DNA from: Nitratireductor thuwali
GTDB taxonomy: Bacteria; Pseudomonadota; Alphaproteobacteria; Rhizobiales; Rhizobiaceae
Assembly: GCF_036621415.1 (NCBI RefSeq)
Contig: NZ_CP030941.1
Span: 2,850,001-2,914,000 of the forward strand
DNA: 64,000 nucleotides
Reading direction: 5' to 3'
The notes under the pieces are model-generated. The model did no database searches, had not been told where the DNA came from, and saw only the letters and a list, made by a program, of their open reading frames with translations. Every line of letters starts with the position of its first letter. Within the stretch, counting starts at the first letter, position 1. Below, one piece after another: positions 43,867 through 53,297 of the stretch. The translations under genes were made by a program, and so were the position numbers.

Positions 43867-45237
43867 CTACATATTCCAAACCGGGTGGTGATCGTCGATC
43901 ACGAATGCGTGGCGGTGGCGAAGGGGCTCGTGCCGATGCGGATGTGCGTGCGGCTCCGGTCCCTCCCATCCTTCATGCTCGTGATCGTGATGCTCGTCAT
44001 GGACATGCATATGGTTGTGATGGAATGGCGCGTGCGTGTGCTCACGCTCCACCGCGTCTTGTGCGGGCCAGATCGTGAGCGCGATAAGGCCGGAGGCGAG
44101 CGCTCCGCACGCCATGACCGCGAACGACAGTTCCAGCCCAAGATGTGCGCCCAGATAGCCCGCCAGCGGATAGGTCGCAAGCCAGCCGGCATGGGACAGC
44201 GAGAATTGCGTGGCGAACAGCGCCGGCCGGTCCTCGCTATGGCTGGAGCGGGCAATCAGGAGCCCACTAGGCGTCAGTACCAGCGCGGCGGAGGCGCCGA
44301 GCACGAACCACAGCACAAGGACGCCGGCGAAGGGCAGGCCGATGAGGATGGTCCACGGCGCAAGGCCGAGGAGGAGCGCGCCGGCGCCCATGGAAAGCCT
44401 GGGCGACACGCGCTTCAAGAGCGCGCGCATCGAAATAGCCGTGACCATGGATCCGGCACCATAGCAGGCGAGTATGGTGGTGTAGGTCTGCTGCGTGCCG
44501 CCCAGCGTCTCGCGGGCGAAGACGACGGAATTGACGATCACCCATGCAGCGGTGAAGGAGACAGCCATGCCCAGCGCGAACAGCGCGCGCAGACGCGGTG
44601 TGCGGGCATAGATGCGAAAGCCGCGCGAAAGGCGTTCCAGAAAGGGCAGCGCGGTCTTGAGCGTTCCACGCTCCGGCAGCCTGGCCGACAACACCAGTGC
44701 AGCGGAGGCAAGGAAGCCGAGAGCAGTGCCGATGAAGAGCAGCCGCGCATCCATGAGGCCCAGAAGCAGGCCGGCGACAAGCGGGCTCAGTAGTGATTCC
44801 ATGTCATAGGCCAGGCGCGAAAGCGACAGGGCGGATGTATACTCCTCCTCGTCGGGCAGAACGTCGGGAATGACGCTCTGGAAGGTCGGCGTGAAGGCTG
44901 CCGAGCAAAGCTGGAAGATGAAGACGATCAGGTAAATCTGCCAAACGGCCGTGACGAAAGGCAAAAAGGCCACGAAGGAAAACCGCAGCACGTCGAGAGC
45001 GATAAGAAACGGCTTGAAAGGCGCGCGGGCGGACAGCGCGCTGGCGATCGGGGCGAACCCCACATAGGCCACCATTTTGATAGCCAGCAGCGTGCCCATG
45101 ACCATGCCGGCGTCTGCACCGGTCAGTTCGTATGCAACAAGCGCCAATCCCACCGTCATCAGCCCCGTGCCCAGGAGCGACAGGACCTGCGCCGAATAAA
45201 GCCGCCGAAACTGTTGATTCTTCAGAACCGATAGCAT
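43867..45237 (-). CDS. MFS transporter with histidine-rich C-terminal tail (NreB-like)
   Basis: A 456-aa, 12-helix major facilitator (RLYSAQVLSLLGTGLMTVGLALVAYELTG start; RIYARTPRLRAL central loop). The last about 58 residues, after the final helix, contain 19 histidines in clusters such as HHNHMHVHDEHHDHEHE. NreB-type nickel exporters have such tails, so export of Ni2+ or another soft divalent metal is the best guess. It is the first gene of the minus-strand unit leading into the monooxygenase (80 bp gap). Confidence 0.85.
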   Translation of the reverse strand: MLSVLKNQQFRRLYSAQVLSLLGTGLMTVGLALVAYELTGADAGMVMGTLLAIKMVAYVGFAPIASALSARAPFKPFLIALDVLRFSFVAFLPFVTAVWQIYLIVFIFQLCSAAFTPTFQSVIPDVLPDEEEYTSALSLSRLAYDMESLLSPLVAGLLLGLMDARLLFIGTALGFLASAALVLSARLPERGTLKTALPFLERLSRGFRIYARTPRLRALFALGMAVSFTAAWVIVNSVVFARETLGGTQQTYTTILACYGAGSMVTAISMRALLKRVSPRLSMGAGALLLGLAPWTILIGLPFAGVLVLWFVLGASAALVLTPSGLLIARSSHSEDRPALFATQFSLSHAGWLATYPLAGYLGAHLGLELSFAVMACGALASGLIALTIWPAQDAVEREHTHAPFHHNHMHVHDEHHDHEHEGWEGPEPHAHPHRHEPLRHRHAFVIDDHHPVWNM

Positions 45238-45302
45238 GTTGCCCCACTTGCCGCCTCAACGGCACTTATCGTTGTTCGAGAGTGGCGCCCGGCTGCACCA
45301 TC

Positions 45303-45699
45303 TCAGCCTGCGAACCTTTGTTCCTCCATTGCATCAATGCTGTGTTTAAACCGTGCGGTGGTCGCGTCAAACCCGTAGTCGGCCGTGATCGCTCCGGAGC
45401 CGGCAATAACGACGCTTGTCTCCTCATCCGCGCCACCGACCGCGCCTCCTTGCGCAGCCAAGTGCACAACGCGCGCTCCGTAAGGCTGTTGGCGTAGTAG
45501 GGGCTGCACGGGATCGCGCACGAAGCCTCCAAGCTGAGCGAGCGGCCGGCCGGACGCGACTGTCGGCATGGATCAGCGGTGTGACCCCATGGGGACCTTC
45601 AATGGGGGCGTTCTCGCGGATCAACCCCTCATGCAGGCGCGCGGGCAGTTCGACTCCCTTCAGGCTCTCGGCAAATGCTGCGAGTATGCTTGCGCGCAT
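45303..45699 (-). pseudogene. N-terminal remnant of a class V aminotransferase, multiply frameshifted
   Basis: Starting at ATG 45699 (MRASILAAFAESLKG), pieces in three frames line up with a class V PLP enzyme start: IRENAPIEGPHGVTPLIHAD in frame one, VASGRPLAQLGGFVRD in the next, YYANSLTERALCTWLRKEARSVAR in the third, and TSVVIAGSGAIT back in the second. The expected order (HADYTASGR, YANTHTE, GSGAT) is kept. At least three indels make it non-functional and the C-terminal three quarters, including the PLP lysine, are gone. Confidence 0.7.
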
Positions 45700-45809
45700 T
45701 CCGGTCCTTCTCTCAAAATGGTCTGCACTCGACTGGACTGAAAGCCTCGCACAATCCGGTGGGACAGTTTCCGCAAATTCCATTGCAGAAACGCACCAAA
45801 TTGGTTCAT

Positions 45810-45890
45810 ATGAACGAACAATCCAGGAAAATTCGATCAGCTTGATGCGCGTATCCTGCAGGCGCTTCAAAAGGGTGAGATGACAACTGG
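45810..45890 (+). pseudogene. Possible N-terminal remnant of an Lrp/AsnC regulator
   Basis: From ATG 45810 the frame reads MNEQSRK; one base shift later it reads FDQLDARILQALQKGEM, the typical first helix of an Lrp HTH. It is divergent from the decayed aminotransferase, a common Lrp arrangement. Similarity fades before the IS21 end at 45996. The match is short, so the call is tentative. Confidence 0.4.
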
Positions 45891-45995
45891 GACAATGACT
45901 TCTTTGATCTCACCGAACAGACCCATCTCACCTTCAATGGTCGGGCGGATGGGGAAATGTTTGGACTATCCGGAAGCAGTTCAGGCGAGGCAATG

Positions 45996-46022
45996 TGTGA
46001 TTTTTCATGGAATAGGGACCCC
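45996..46022 (+). repeat. IS21 left terminal inverted repeat
   Basis: Begins TGTGAT and ends GGGACCCC; about two thirds of the 27 positions match the right end in inverted orientation. Confidence 0.8.
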
Positions 46023-46112
46023 GTTTGAGGGGTAATTTTTATCCAAAAGGGACCCCTGAGACACAGGGGCATCAGACTGCCTCCGATTGTCATCGGAGGC
46101 ATTTGTTTTTGG

Positions 46113-47612
46113 ATGTTGGTTGTGGAAACGATCGCGAAGATACGCCGTGCCTATTTTGTCCATGGGAAGCCCATCAAGGCGATTTGCCGCGAGTTGAATG
46201 TCTCGCGCAAAGTGGTGCGCAAGGTAGTGCGCTCGGAGGCGACGGAGTTTCGCTACGAGCGCAAACATCAGCCGATGCCAAGCATGGGTGCCTGGCGGGA
46301 TGAGCTGGAGCGGCTGTTGTCGGCCAATGCGGCGAAGCCATCGCGTGAGCAGCTGACCCTGATGCGGGTTTTTGAAGAGCTTCGGGGCCTCGGCTATGAG
46401 GGCAGCTACAGTTCGGTCTGGCGGCATGCGCAGGCCTGGAAAGAGAAGCGCGGCAGCACCTCCGTCGCCGCCTATGTGCCGCTGAGCTTTGCACCGGGCG
46501 AGGCCTACCAGTTCGACTGGAGCCACGAGATCGTGGTGCTGGGCGGTGCGACGACCACGGTGAAGGTTGCGCATGTGCGGCTGTGCCACAGTCGGATGCT
46601 GTTCGTGCGGGCCTATCCGCGCGAGACGCAGGAGATGGTGTTCGATGCCCATGACCGGGCGTTTGCCTTCTTCCGGGGCACCTGCACGCGCGGCATCTAC
46701 GATAACATGAAGACGGCGGTGGAGACCGTCTTCGTCGGCAAGGACCGCCAGTTCAACCGCCGCTTCCTGCAGATGTGCAGCCACTATCTTGTCGAGCCGG
46801 TCGCCTGCACGCCGGCCTCGGGCTGGGAGAAGGGCCAGGTTGAGAACCAGGTCGGGCTGGTGCGCCGGCGCTTCTTCACACCGCGGTTGCGCTTCAGGAA
46901 CTATGAGGAGTTGAACGCCTGGCTGCTCGACCAGTGCGTCGTCTTTGCCAAGGCGCATCGCCATTCCGAGCGGCCCGAGCAGACGGTCTGGGAAGCCTTC
47001 GAGGCTGAACGGGCAAGCCTGGTGCCCTATGCCGGCCACTTCGATGGATTCCACGCCGTGCCGGCCTCGGTGTCGAAGACCTGCCTGGTGCGCTTCGACA
47101 ACAACAAATACTCCGTCATGGCCAGCGCGCTCGGCCGGCCGGTGGAGATCCAGGCCTATGCCGACCGGATCGTGATCCGCCAGGATGGGGTGATCGTCGG
47201 CGAGCATCGCCGCGCCTTTGGCCGCGGCAAGACCGTCTACGACCCTTGGCACTATGTGCCGGTTCTGGCCCGCAAGCCGGGCGCGCTGCGCAACGGCGCG
47301 CCCTTCAAGGACTGGATGCTGCCCAGCAGCCTGGAGCGGATACGCCGCAAGCTTGCCCGTTCTGACGACGGAGACCGGCAGATGGTGAGCATTCTGTCGG
47401 CCGTGCTGAGCGACGGCATGCCGGCGGTGGAAGCCGCCTGCGCAGAAGCGTTGCGTGAGGGTGCCTGCTCGGCCGATGTCATCCTCAACATCCTGGCGCG
47501 TCGACGCGAGACGGCGCGGCCACCGACTATGGCCACGCCGGCCGGCCTCAAGCTTCACCATGAACCCACGGCAGATTGCAGCCGATACGATCAATTGAGG
47601 AGAGCCGTATGA
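46113..47612 (+). CDS. istA: IS21 transposase IstA
   Basis: A 499-aa IstA. N-terminal HTH ([30 protein letters not shown]), a retroviral-integrase DDE core with [14 protein letters not shown] holding the first catalytic Asp, the second in [11 protein letters not shown], the third region near [12 protein letters not shown], then a C-terminal beta-barrel ([17 protein letters not shown]). It cuts and joins the IS ends. Its TGA overlaps the istB ATG (ATGA), the standard coupling in this family. Confidence 0.95.
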   Translation: MLVVETIAKIRRAYFVHGKPIKAICRELNVSRKVVRKVVRSEATEFRYERKHQPMPSMGAWRDELERLLSANAAKPSREQLTLMRVFEELRGLGYEGSYSSVWRHAQAWKEKRGSTSVAAYVPLSFAPGEAYQFDWSHEIVVLGGATTTVKVAHVRLCHSRMLFVRAYPRETQEMVFDAHDRAFAFFRGTCTRGIYDNMKTAVETVFVGKDRQFNRRFLQMCSHYLVEPVACTPASGWEKGQVENQVGLVRRRFFTPRLRFRNYEELNAWLLDQCVVFAKAHRHSERPEQTVWEAFEAERASLVPYAGHFDGFHAVPASVSKTCLVRFDNNKYSVMASALGRPVEIQAYADRIVIRQDGVIVGEHRRAFGRGKTVYDPWHYVPVLARKPGALRNGAPFKDWMLPSSLERIRRKLARSDDGDRQMVSILSAVLSDGMPAVEAACAEALREGACSADVILNILARRRETARPPTMATPAGLKLHHEPTADCSRYDQLRRAV

Positions 47613-48346
47613 TGGACCGCACCGACATTCTCGCCACCATGGGATCGCTGAAGCTCTTCGGCATGAAGGCGGCCTATGACGAGATCATTCGAACCGCCGT
47701 GAAGCGCCAACACGAGCCGCAGCGCATCATCGCCGACCTGCTCAATGCAGAGATATCCGAGAAGAAGGCGCGCTCGATCAAATACCAGATGACGATCGCC
47801 AAGCTGCCGCTGGCCAAGGAGATCGAGGACTTCGTCTTCGACGGCACACCGATCAACGAGACGCTGGTGCGTGATCTGGCCGGCGGCAACTTCCTCGCCC
47901 ATCAGCGCAACGCCGTCCTCGTCGGCGGCACCGGAACCGGCAAGACCCATCTCGCCGTCGCCATCGCCCGCGCCTGCATCCGTGACGGCGCGCGCGGCCG
48001 CTTCTTCAACGTCGTCGACCTCGTCAACCAGCTCGAGGCCGAGGCCCGGGCCGGGCGCCAGGGGCGGCTCAACGATCGGCTGTGTCGCCTGGACTTCGTC
48101 ATTCTCGATGAACTTGGCTATCTGCCTTTCGCTCAGGCCGGCGGGCAGCTCCTGTTCCACCTCATCAGCCGGCTCTATGAGCAGACATCGGTGATCGTCA
48201 CCACCAATCTCACCTTTGGCGAATGGCCGACTGTCTTCGGCGACGCCAAGATGACCACGGCACTGCTCGATCGGCTCACCCATCACTGCGACATCATCGA
48301 GACCGGCAACGACAGCTGGCGCTTCAAGAACCGCTCTCAAAGCTAA
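47609..48346 (+). CDS. istB: IS21 helper ATPase IstB
   Basis: A 245-aa AAA+ protein. Walker [10 protein letters not shown], Walker [12 protein letters not shown], a sensor segment [13 protein letters not shown], and an N-terminal [16 protein letters not shown] helix. It selects the target and activates IstA. GAGGAG precedes ATG 47609. Confidence 0.95.
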   Translation: MMDRTDILATMGSLKLFGMKAAYDEIIRTAVKRQHEPQRIIADLLNAEISEKKARSIKYQMTIAKLPLAKEIEDFVFDGTPINETLVRDLAGGNFLAHQRNAVLVGGTGTGKTHLAVAIARACIRDGARGRFFNVVDLVNQLEAEARAGRQGRLNDRLCRLDFVILDELGYLPFAQAGGQLLFHLISRLYEQTSVIVTTNLTFGEWPTVFGDAKMTTALLDRLTHHCDIIETGNDSWRFKNRSQS

Positions 48347-48458
48347 AGCCGAAAGGCCAATCAGGCGCACTCGACCGGGCTGCGCAAACTCGACCAGCTC
48401 CACCCGGTCGAGCGCTCACATCGTGCCCGTCAAAGGGGTCCCTTTTGGACGAAAAAAC

Positions 48459-48485
48459 GGGGTCCCGTTTCCGCGATCATTGACA
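48459..48485 (-). repeat. IS21 right terminal inverted repeat
   Basis: Reading inward from 48485 it starts TGTCAATG and ends GGGACCCC, mirroring the left end. Confidence 0.8.
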
Positions 48486-48486
48486 C

Positions 48487-48597
48487 TGGAACGTCGGCTA
48501 TGAGGACGCCGCCGCCTTCCGCCGTCTGTTCAAGCGCATCGCCCGCATCGCCCCCGGCGCCTATCGCCGCAAATTCGCGCCGGCCAACTTGGCGTGA
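48487..48597 (+). pseudogene. C-terminal remnant of an AraC/GlxA-family regulator
   Basis: Immediately right of the IS end the frame encodes WNVGYEDAAAFRRLFKR followed by APGAYRRKF and TGA: the last HTH helix and tail of an AraC-type regulator. No upstream AraC sequence lies left of the IS, so the rest was lost in a deletion next to the element. Confidence 0.8.
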
Positions 48598-48993
48598 GCG
48601 CCGCCGCGAATGATCGTTGTCGGCGCAACCGCCGTGGGGCAACGGAAGGGCAGGTGGAGTTTTCCGGCGTCATTATCGTCTGAGGATGAACTTCGTGGTC
48701 AGCAGAACCCAGCTTCCACAGGACAATTGCGCCTGTGCCCCGGAACCGAACCTCTCCAGCCACATTCTAGCGTCTTCCAGTCTCGGTGGACGACGAAGAC
48801 GACAAGGCTGAATGGCGATTCAACGGGTGCGGTCGCCCAAGTGCCCTTGGGAACCTGCAACAGCGTTGTGCGCCTGATCTGCGGGGATTTTTCTCGGCCC
48901 TGACGGCGAGCATCTAGCGGTCTTCCGTTCAAGAAGATGTCATTTTCCGCTTCGTCCCACTGTGCCATAGTTCCAAGGGGTGGGGGTGCAAGC
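48598..48993. other. Gap without recognisable gene
   Basis: About 395 bp after the AraC remnant. Frames on both strands are short and skewed; no hairpin or repeat stands out. It is probably debris from the same rearrangement. Confidence 0.35.
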
Positions 48994-49206
48994 ATGGGAA
49001 AGCCGACCTGGACGTGCGCGGGCTGCCGGAAACCGTTCGCGCTGAGGAAAATCGACCGGTGGAGGTTCTTGCGCGTGGAAGTCTCGATCGTTCAAGGCGC
49101 GACCCGCCTGGGAGAAACGTTCGAGCTCTGTCCGGCCTGTCAGCATCGCCTTTTAGAGAACCCGTCGCATGCGTTCTTGCACATTCGGAGTTGTGAGCGG
49201 GCCTGA
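48994..49206 (+). CDS. Small cysteine-pair protein, possible zinc ribbon
   Basis: A 70-aa frame from ATG 48994, with GGGG purines upstream. WTCAGCRKPFALRKIDRW at residues 5-22 and ELCPACQHRLLENP at about 45 make two CxxC knuckles, consistent with one zinc site. No named family. It ends convergent with the TetR gene. Confidence 0.5.
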   Translation: MGKPTWTCAGCRKPFALRKIDRWRFLRVEVSIVQGATRLGETFELCPACQHRLLENPSHAFLHIRSCERA

Positions 49207-49245
49207 CTTTGAACCTTTTCGGCTCCCAAAAAGGTGTGTGAGTGT

Positions 49246-49872
49246 TCATCGAAACAGCATCCTGATGCAAATGCGAACCATCTCGATCTGCGCCGGAAGG
49301 ATCTTACTGTCGCCGGTGGCCCGCCCGAGAACCATCCCGCCCTCGATCGCCGTCGAGATCATGTCCGCCACGGAATCGAGGTCTATATCCTCCCGCGGAT
49401 CGTAGTGTTCGCAGATCGCCTCCAGACAGGATCGGAAGCGGGATCGCCAGTCGAGCACGATCTTGTGGTAAAGCGCGTGCACCTCAAGGTCAAAGAGCCT
49501 CTCCTGATAGCAAAATGTGGCGACGAGACAGCCTGGAAACTTTTCCGGCAGATCGGCTGTTGCCTCGGCCAGCAGTTTCAGCGCGATCAGAAAGGCCTCC
49601 AGCGGATCGTCTGAAAGCTCGCGGCCGCGGGCGAGCACGTCGTCGAACAGCGCATCGTCACGCTCGACATAGCGGTGCAGTAAGGCGAGCGCGAGGGCGT
49701 TCTTGTTCGGAAAATGGTAGAAGAAGCCGTTCTTCGTGATGCCAGCCTCGGCGGCAAGTTCCTCCACCGACGTCGCGCCGAAGCCTTTGGCGAGGACGGC
49801 GTCCTCCGCCAGATCGAGTAATCTTTCTCGCATGTCAGCGCCGGTCCGCCGTTCGGAAGAGGTCATGCGCAT
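49246..49872 (-). CDS. TetR/AcrR-family transcriptional regulator
   Basis: A 208-aa regulator. HTH at about residues 14-60 (RLLDLAEDAVLAKGFGATSVEELAAEAGITKNGFFYHFPNK), with a ligand-binding C-terminal domain of the TetR_C type used for quinone or flavin-related stress (PGCLVATFCYQERL). Starts at 49872 or 49866 are both possible. It is divergent from the BBE-type flavoprotein gene across 193 bp and probably regulates it. Confidence 0.9.
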   Translation of the reverse strand: MRMTSSERRTGADMRERLLDLAEDAVLAKGFGATSVEELAAEAGITKNGFFYHFPNKNALALALLHRYVERDDALFDDVLARGRELSDDPLEAFLIALKLLAEATADLPEKFPGCLVATFCYQERLFDLEVHALYHKIVLDWRSRFRSCLEAICEHYDPREDIDLDSVADMISTAIEGGMVLGRATGDSKILPAQIEMVRICIRMLFR

Positions 49873-50065
49873 CACCAGCAGTCCACTTGACGCCAAATTA
49901 TGCGGTCCCAGAAGGAGCATCGCAACCTCTCGCTCACGCCAAGCCTTTGACGCGAGACAACTTCATAGTTTCAGCGGCGATGCACCGCTCGTCCACTGGC
50001 AAGGACGAGGCCAGGATGTCTACCATCCGACCGAGTATTGAAAACCGGCAGATGAGGAGGACGAA

Positions 50066-51469
50066 GTGGCGGTAACGAAACATGCAAGCTCGCCTCGTCG
50101 TGCGGAATGGGCCGGCCGTCAGTTCGTGACGGCGTTGGCGCCAGACTTTGGCGGCGATATGCTGCGCCGGGGAGACGACGGATTTGAGGCGGCGACGAGA
50201 CTCTGGAACGGAACCATCAAGAGCCGGCCGAACCTGATTCTTCGGCCGCGCACAACCCGGGACGTTGCGGCAGCGGTAAGGACTGCGGCGCAGCTCAATG
50301 TTCCGGTGGCGGTGCGCGGCGGCGGCCACAACGTTGCCGGCCTTGCAACCTGCGACGAGGGCGTGGTGATCGACCTGACGGCGATGAACCGGGTCGCGAG
50401 CGATCCCGGACGCCGCCGTGTCCGCGCCGGCGGCGGCGCCACTTGGGGCGACGTCGATCGGTCGACGCAGCGAGATGGACTTGCTGTTCCGGGCGGCCTG
50501 GTCTCCAAGACCGGCGTCGCCGGACTGACGCTCGGCGGTGGGTTTGGCTGGATGCGCAGAAAGTTCGGCCTCAGTTGCGACAGCTTGGTCTCGGTGGAAA
50601 TCGTAACCGCCGACGGCGAAGTTCGACGGGCAAGCGAAATCGAAAATCCTGATCTTTTTTGGGCTCTTTGCGGGGGCGGTGGCAACTTCGGCGTTGTGAC
50701 GGAGTTCGAGTTTCGTTTGCACCCGATCGGGCCGGAGGTGATGTTCGCCTTGGTCTTTTACCCGATTGAAGACGGACGGGAAGTGCTCAAGAGCTGGCGT
50801 GAATTCTGCGCCTCGTGCTCCGACGATGTAAGCTCCCTCGCGCTGTGCGGCACCGTGCCGACGGGCGATCCGTTCCCGCCGGCTGCCGGCGGTCGCGCGT
50901 ACGTTGCCATCGGCGCGGTCCACTCTGGCTCGCCGCAAGAGGGCAAAGCGATTCTGCAGCCGTTGCGTGAACTAGGGGCGCCGCTTTGCGATCTGAGCGC
51001 CGTCACGCCCTATGTTGACGTCCAGATGGCTTTCGACGAAGACTATCCCGACGGTCGGCGCTACTACTGGAAATCGCTCTACCTGAACGGGTTCGACGAT
51101 GAGGCGATCGAATTGGTGCTCGACTTGACGGCCTCGCGTCCATCACCGCTCACTACCGTGGATGTCTGGCAGCTTGGCGGCGCCATGACGCGGATCGCAC
51201 CGGATGCGACAGCGTTCGGGAATCGAGACGCACCGTTTCTGCTGGGCGTCGAGTCGAACTGGGTCGACCCGAACAATGACGAGGAAAATCGCGACTGGAC
51301 GCGCGAAGCCTGCTCGAAGATGGCGCGGTTCTCGACGGGATTGTCCTATCTCAATTTCGAGCCCGAGACGGTTTCTATCTCCCGAGTGGGAAGCAGCCGC
51401 TCCAAGCTCGGCGCGTTGAAGCAGAGGTATGACCCACGCAACCTCTTCCGCTTCAACCATCGTATCTAG
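50066..51469 (+). CDS. FAD-linked oxidoreductase with BBE domain
   Basis: A 467-aa flavoprotein. The PCMH FAD domain has RGGGHNVAGLATCDEGVVIDL, where His is the usual site of covalent FAD attachment, then GGLVSKTGVAGLTLGGGFGWMRRKFGLSCDSL. The C-terminal BBE segment ends YDPRNLFRFNHRI. Family members oxidise sugars, alkaloids or alcohols with O2. The start is GTG 50066 with GAGGAGGA upstream. Substrate unknown. Confidence 0.9.
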   Translation: MAVTKHASSPRRAEWAGRQFVTALAPDFGGDMLRRGDDGFEAATRLWNGTIKSRPNLILRPRTTRDVAAAVRTAAQLNVPVAVRGGGHNVAGLATCDEGVVIDLTAMNRVASDPGRRRVRAGGGATWGDVDRSTQRDGLAVPGGLVSKTGVAGLTLGGGFGWMRRKFGLSCDSLVSVEIVTADGEVRRASEIENPDLFWALCGGGGNFGVVTEFEFRLHPIGPEVMFALVFYPIEDGREVLKSWREFCASCSDDVSSLALCGTVPTGDPFPPAAGGRAYVAIGAVHSGSPQEGKAILQPLRELGAPLCDLSAVTPYVDVQMAFDEDYPDGRRYYWKSLYLNGFDDEAIELVLDLTASRPSPLTTVDVWQLGGAMTRIAPDATAFGNRDAPFLLGVESNWVDPNNDEENRDWTREACSKMARFSTGLSYLNFEPETVSISRVGSSRSKLGALKQRYDPRNLFRFNHRI

Positions 51470-51625
51470 TCGGTGCCTCTGCGCCTCCGCGCGCTTGATC
51501 AAAGGTCGCACATATCCTCGCCGGTACATGTACAGATGGTAGGCCAGCATGGGTCTGATATTGTTGCGTGCGCCGTCAGGAAATGCAGGTGAGGCATTCC
51601 CGTCGTTGCACTTTGGAGGAGCCAG

Positions 51626-52249
51626 ATGAAGGAAGTATTCCCGTCCCCGACCTCGACAGCCGGGGAGATTGTCCTGCGCGATGCCACCGCCGCCGATGCA
51701 CGCGCCTTGGCTGAACTTATCGCCATCGCTGGCGCGGGCATTCCCGAATGGCTCTGGGCTCAGATGGCTGACCCGAACGAGGACGTGTTCGACGTTGGCA
51801 CGCGACGTGCGGAACGCGACGAGGGCGGGTTCTCCTGGACAAACGCTATCGTCGCCGAAACCTATGGCTCGGTGATCGGCATGATCCTTGGATACCGGCT
51901 TGAAGTCGAAGACGGAAGTCTTGACGAAGTGCCGGAAATCCTGCGCCCGTTCCTCGAACTCGAGCGACACGTCCCGGGGAGCTGGTACATCAACGCCTTC
52001 GCGCTGTACGCGCCCTGGCGGAGCCGTGGCATCGGCTCCCGTCTCCTCGCCGCAGCCACCGAACGTGCGCACAAGGCGGGCTGCCGGCGGATGAGCGTGC
52101 AAACCTTCTCGGAAACACCACGGTCGGAAGCCTTCTACATCCGTCGCGGGTTCCGCAGGATCGATGCCCGTCGCCTTCCGGTGCCGTCACCCTGCCGCCA
52201 TGGCGGCGATACGCTTCTCCTGCTTCGCGATGAGAAATCGACAGGATAA
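51626..52249 (+). CDS. GNAT-family N-acetyltransferase
   Basis: A 207-aa GNAT enzyme with motif C/D at the N terminus (EIVLRDATAADARALAELI), the acetyl-CoA loop WRSRGIGSRLLAAATERA (R-x-x-G-x-G) at about residue 132, and MSVQTFSETPRSEAFYIRRGFRR as motif B. Acceptor unknown. TTGGAGGAG lies just upstream of ATG 51626. Confidence 0.9.
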   Translation: MKEVFPSPTSTAGEIVLRDATAADARALAELIAIAGAGIPEWLWAQMADPNEDVFDVGTRRAERDEGGFSWTNAIVAETYGSVIGMILGYRLEVEDGSLDEVPEILRPFLELERHVPGSWYINAFALYAPWRSRGIGSRLLAAATERAHKAGCRRMSVQTFSETPRSEAFYIRRGFRRIDARRLPVPSPCRHGGDTLLLLRDEKSTG

Positions 52250-52392
52250 GGCCGAAGCGGCGATAGGCCACTGGACGGCAGGTTACGGGATGAGCCATCC
52301 GGGTGCAATATGACCGCTATTGGGCGCAAGATCGTCATGGCTCTTGCATAGCACCCGTCCTTTCAGCATTGCGTAGTCAGCGGCAGTTGGCC

Positions 52393-53097
52393 CTATGCCG
52401 GCAGGACCACCACCTTGGTGTTTACTGGCGTCTTGGAATAAAGGTCGATCATATCTTGGCTGAGCAGGCCGATGCAGCCGCTCGAAACGCCTTTTCCGAT
52501 CGTCTCAGGCACACTCGTGCTGTAGATGGTGTAGAGCGTGTAGACACCATTCTGGTAGAGATACAGTGCTCGTGCCCCGAGTGGATTATCTAGTCCTGGC
52601 GCCATGCCGCCGGCATACTGTGCGACCTCTGGCTGGCGCAGGATCATCTCCCTGGGCGGCGTCCAGATCGGCCATTCGGCTTTTCGTCCGACATAGGCGT
52701 CACCGCTCCACAGGAACCCGGCGCGGCCGACATTGGCGCCGTAGCGGGTAGCATTTCCGTCGCCATCGATCCGGTAGACGTAGTAGTTGCCAGGATCGAC
52801 GATGATCGTACCGGCTGCTTCCTTTGTGTCGTAACGCACCGTCCGGCGTAGATACTTCGGATCGATCTTGCTGACATCGACAGCCGGGATCGGAAAGCGC
52901 TCGTCGGGAACTGGACCGTAGGCCTTCTTCGCTTCAGCAAGGCTCATACCGCCGGACGTTGCGCAACCAGCAAGGCCAAACGCGGTGAGACTGACGGCGG
53001 AGCCGATCAGAAGCGACCGGCGGTTGAGAGTGCCTAAGGCGCGGTCGGGGGGCGCTACCGCGTCAGTCTCACGCGCATCCGACTTCTCATCATACAT
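52393..53097 (-). CDS. L,D-transpeptidase (YkuD) homologue lacking the catalytic histidine
   Basis: A 234-aa exported protein with both a twin-arginine motif (LNRRSLL) and a lipobox (LAGC, Cys45). The YkuD domain is clear: PIWTPPREMILRQPEV, DNPLGARALYL, and the nucleophile loop VSSGCIGLL with Cys208. The histidine normally in the IHGT motif about 16 residues before Cys is replaced: here it reads IYSTS (Tyr192), and the usual SGCIR arginine is glycine. The enzyme may be inactive or altered. It ends convergent with the GNAT gene. Confidence 0.88.
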   Translation of the reverse strand: MYDEKSDARETDAVAPPDRALGTLNRRSLLIGSAVSLTAFGLAGCATSGGMSLAEAKKAYGPVPDERFPIPAVDVSKIDPKYLRRTVRYDTKEAAGTIIVDPGNYYVYRIDGDGNATRYGANVGRAGFLWSGDAYVGRKAEWPIWTPPREMILRQPEVAQYAGGMAPGLDNPLGARALYLYQNGVYTLYTIYSTSVPETIGKGVSSGCIGLLSQDMIDLYSKTPVNTKVVVLPA

Positions 53098-53297
53098 GTT
53101 TCCAATCTCCCATCCCCGACCAGAGACCACGTGGCTTCAGCCTCCGGGACGCCTAGCTGCGCGCAGCTTGGTCTCAAAGGTGACGGTTGGCAAGGTTTCC
53201 CGATAATGCGGTGCGTGATCGGACGTCTGGCATGGCAGCGAAAGCCGGAACTGAGACAGGAGCGGGGAATTTGGCGGGACAGAGCGAGGAAAAGCAG

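Larger units (their letters stand above)
45996..48485 (+). mobile_element. Complete IS21-family insertion sequence
   Basis: The element is 2,490 bp and carries istA and istB in the usual overlapping order. The ends are imperfect inverted repeats starting TGT: left 45996-46022, right 48459-48485, both ending in GGGACCCC. A second, inner 16-bp repeat is perfect (46042-46057 versus 48434-48449). Both genes are intact. The flanks (CAATG left, CTGGA right) show no target duplication, so a rearrangement has followed insertion. Confidence 0.93.

Noticed and set aside
46005..47594. 529-codon minus-strand frame across istA
   Set aside because: Antisense to a fully conserved IstA; no independent motif.
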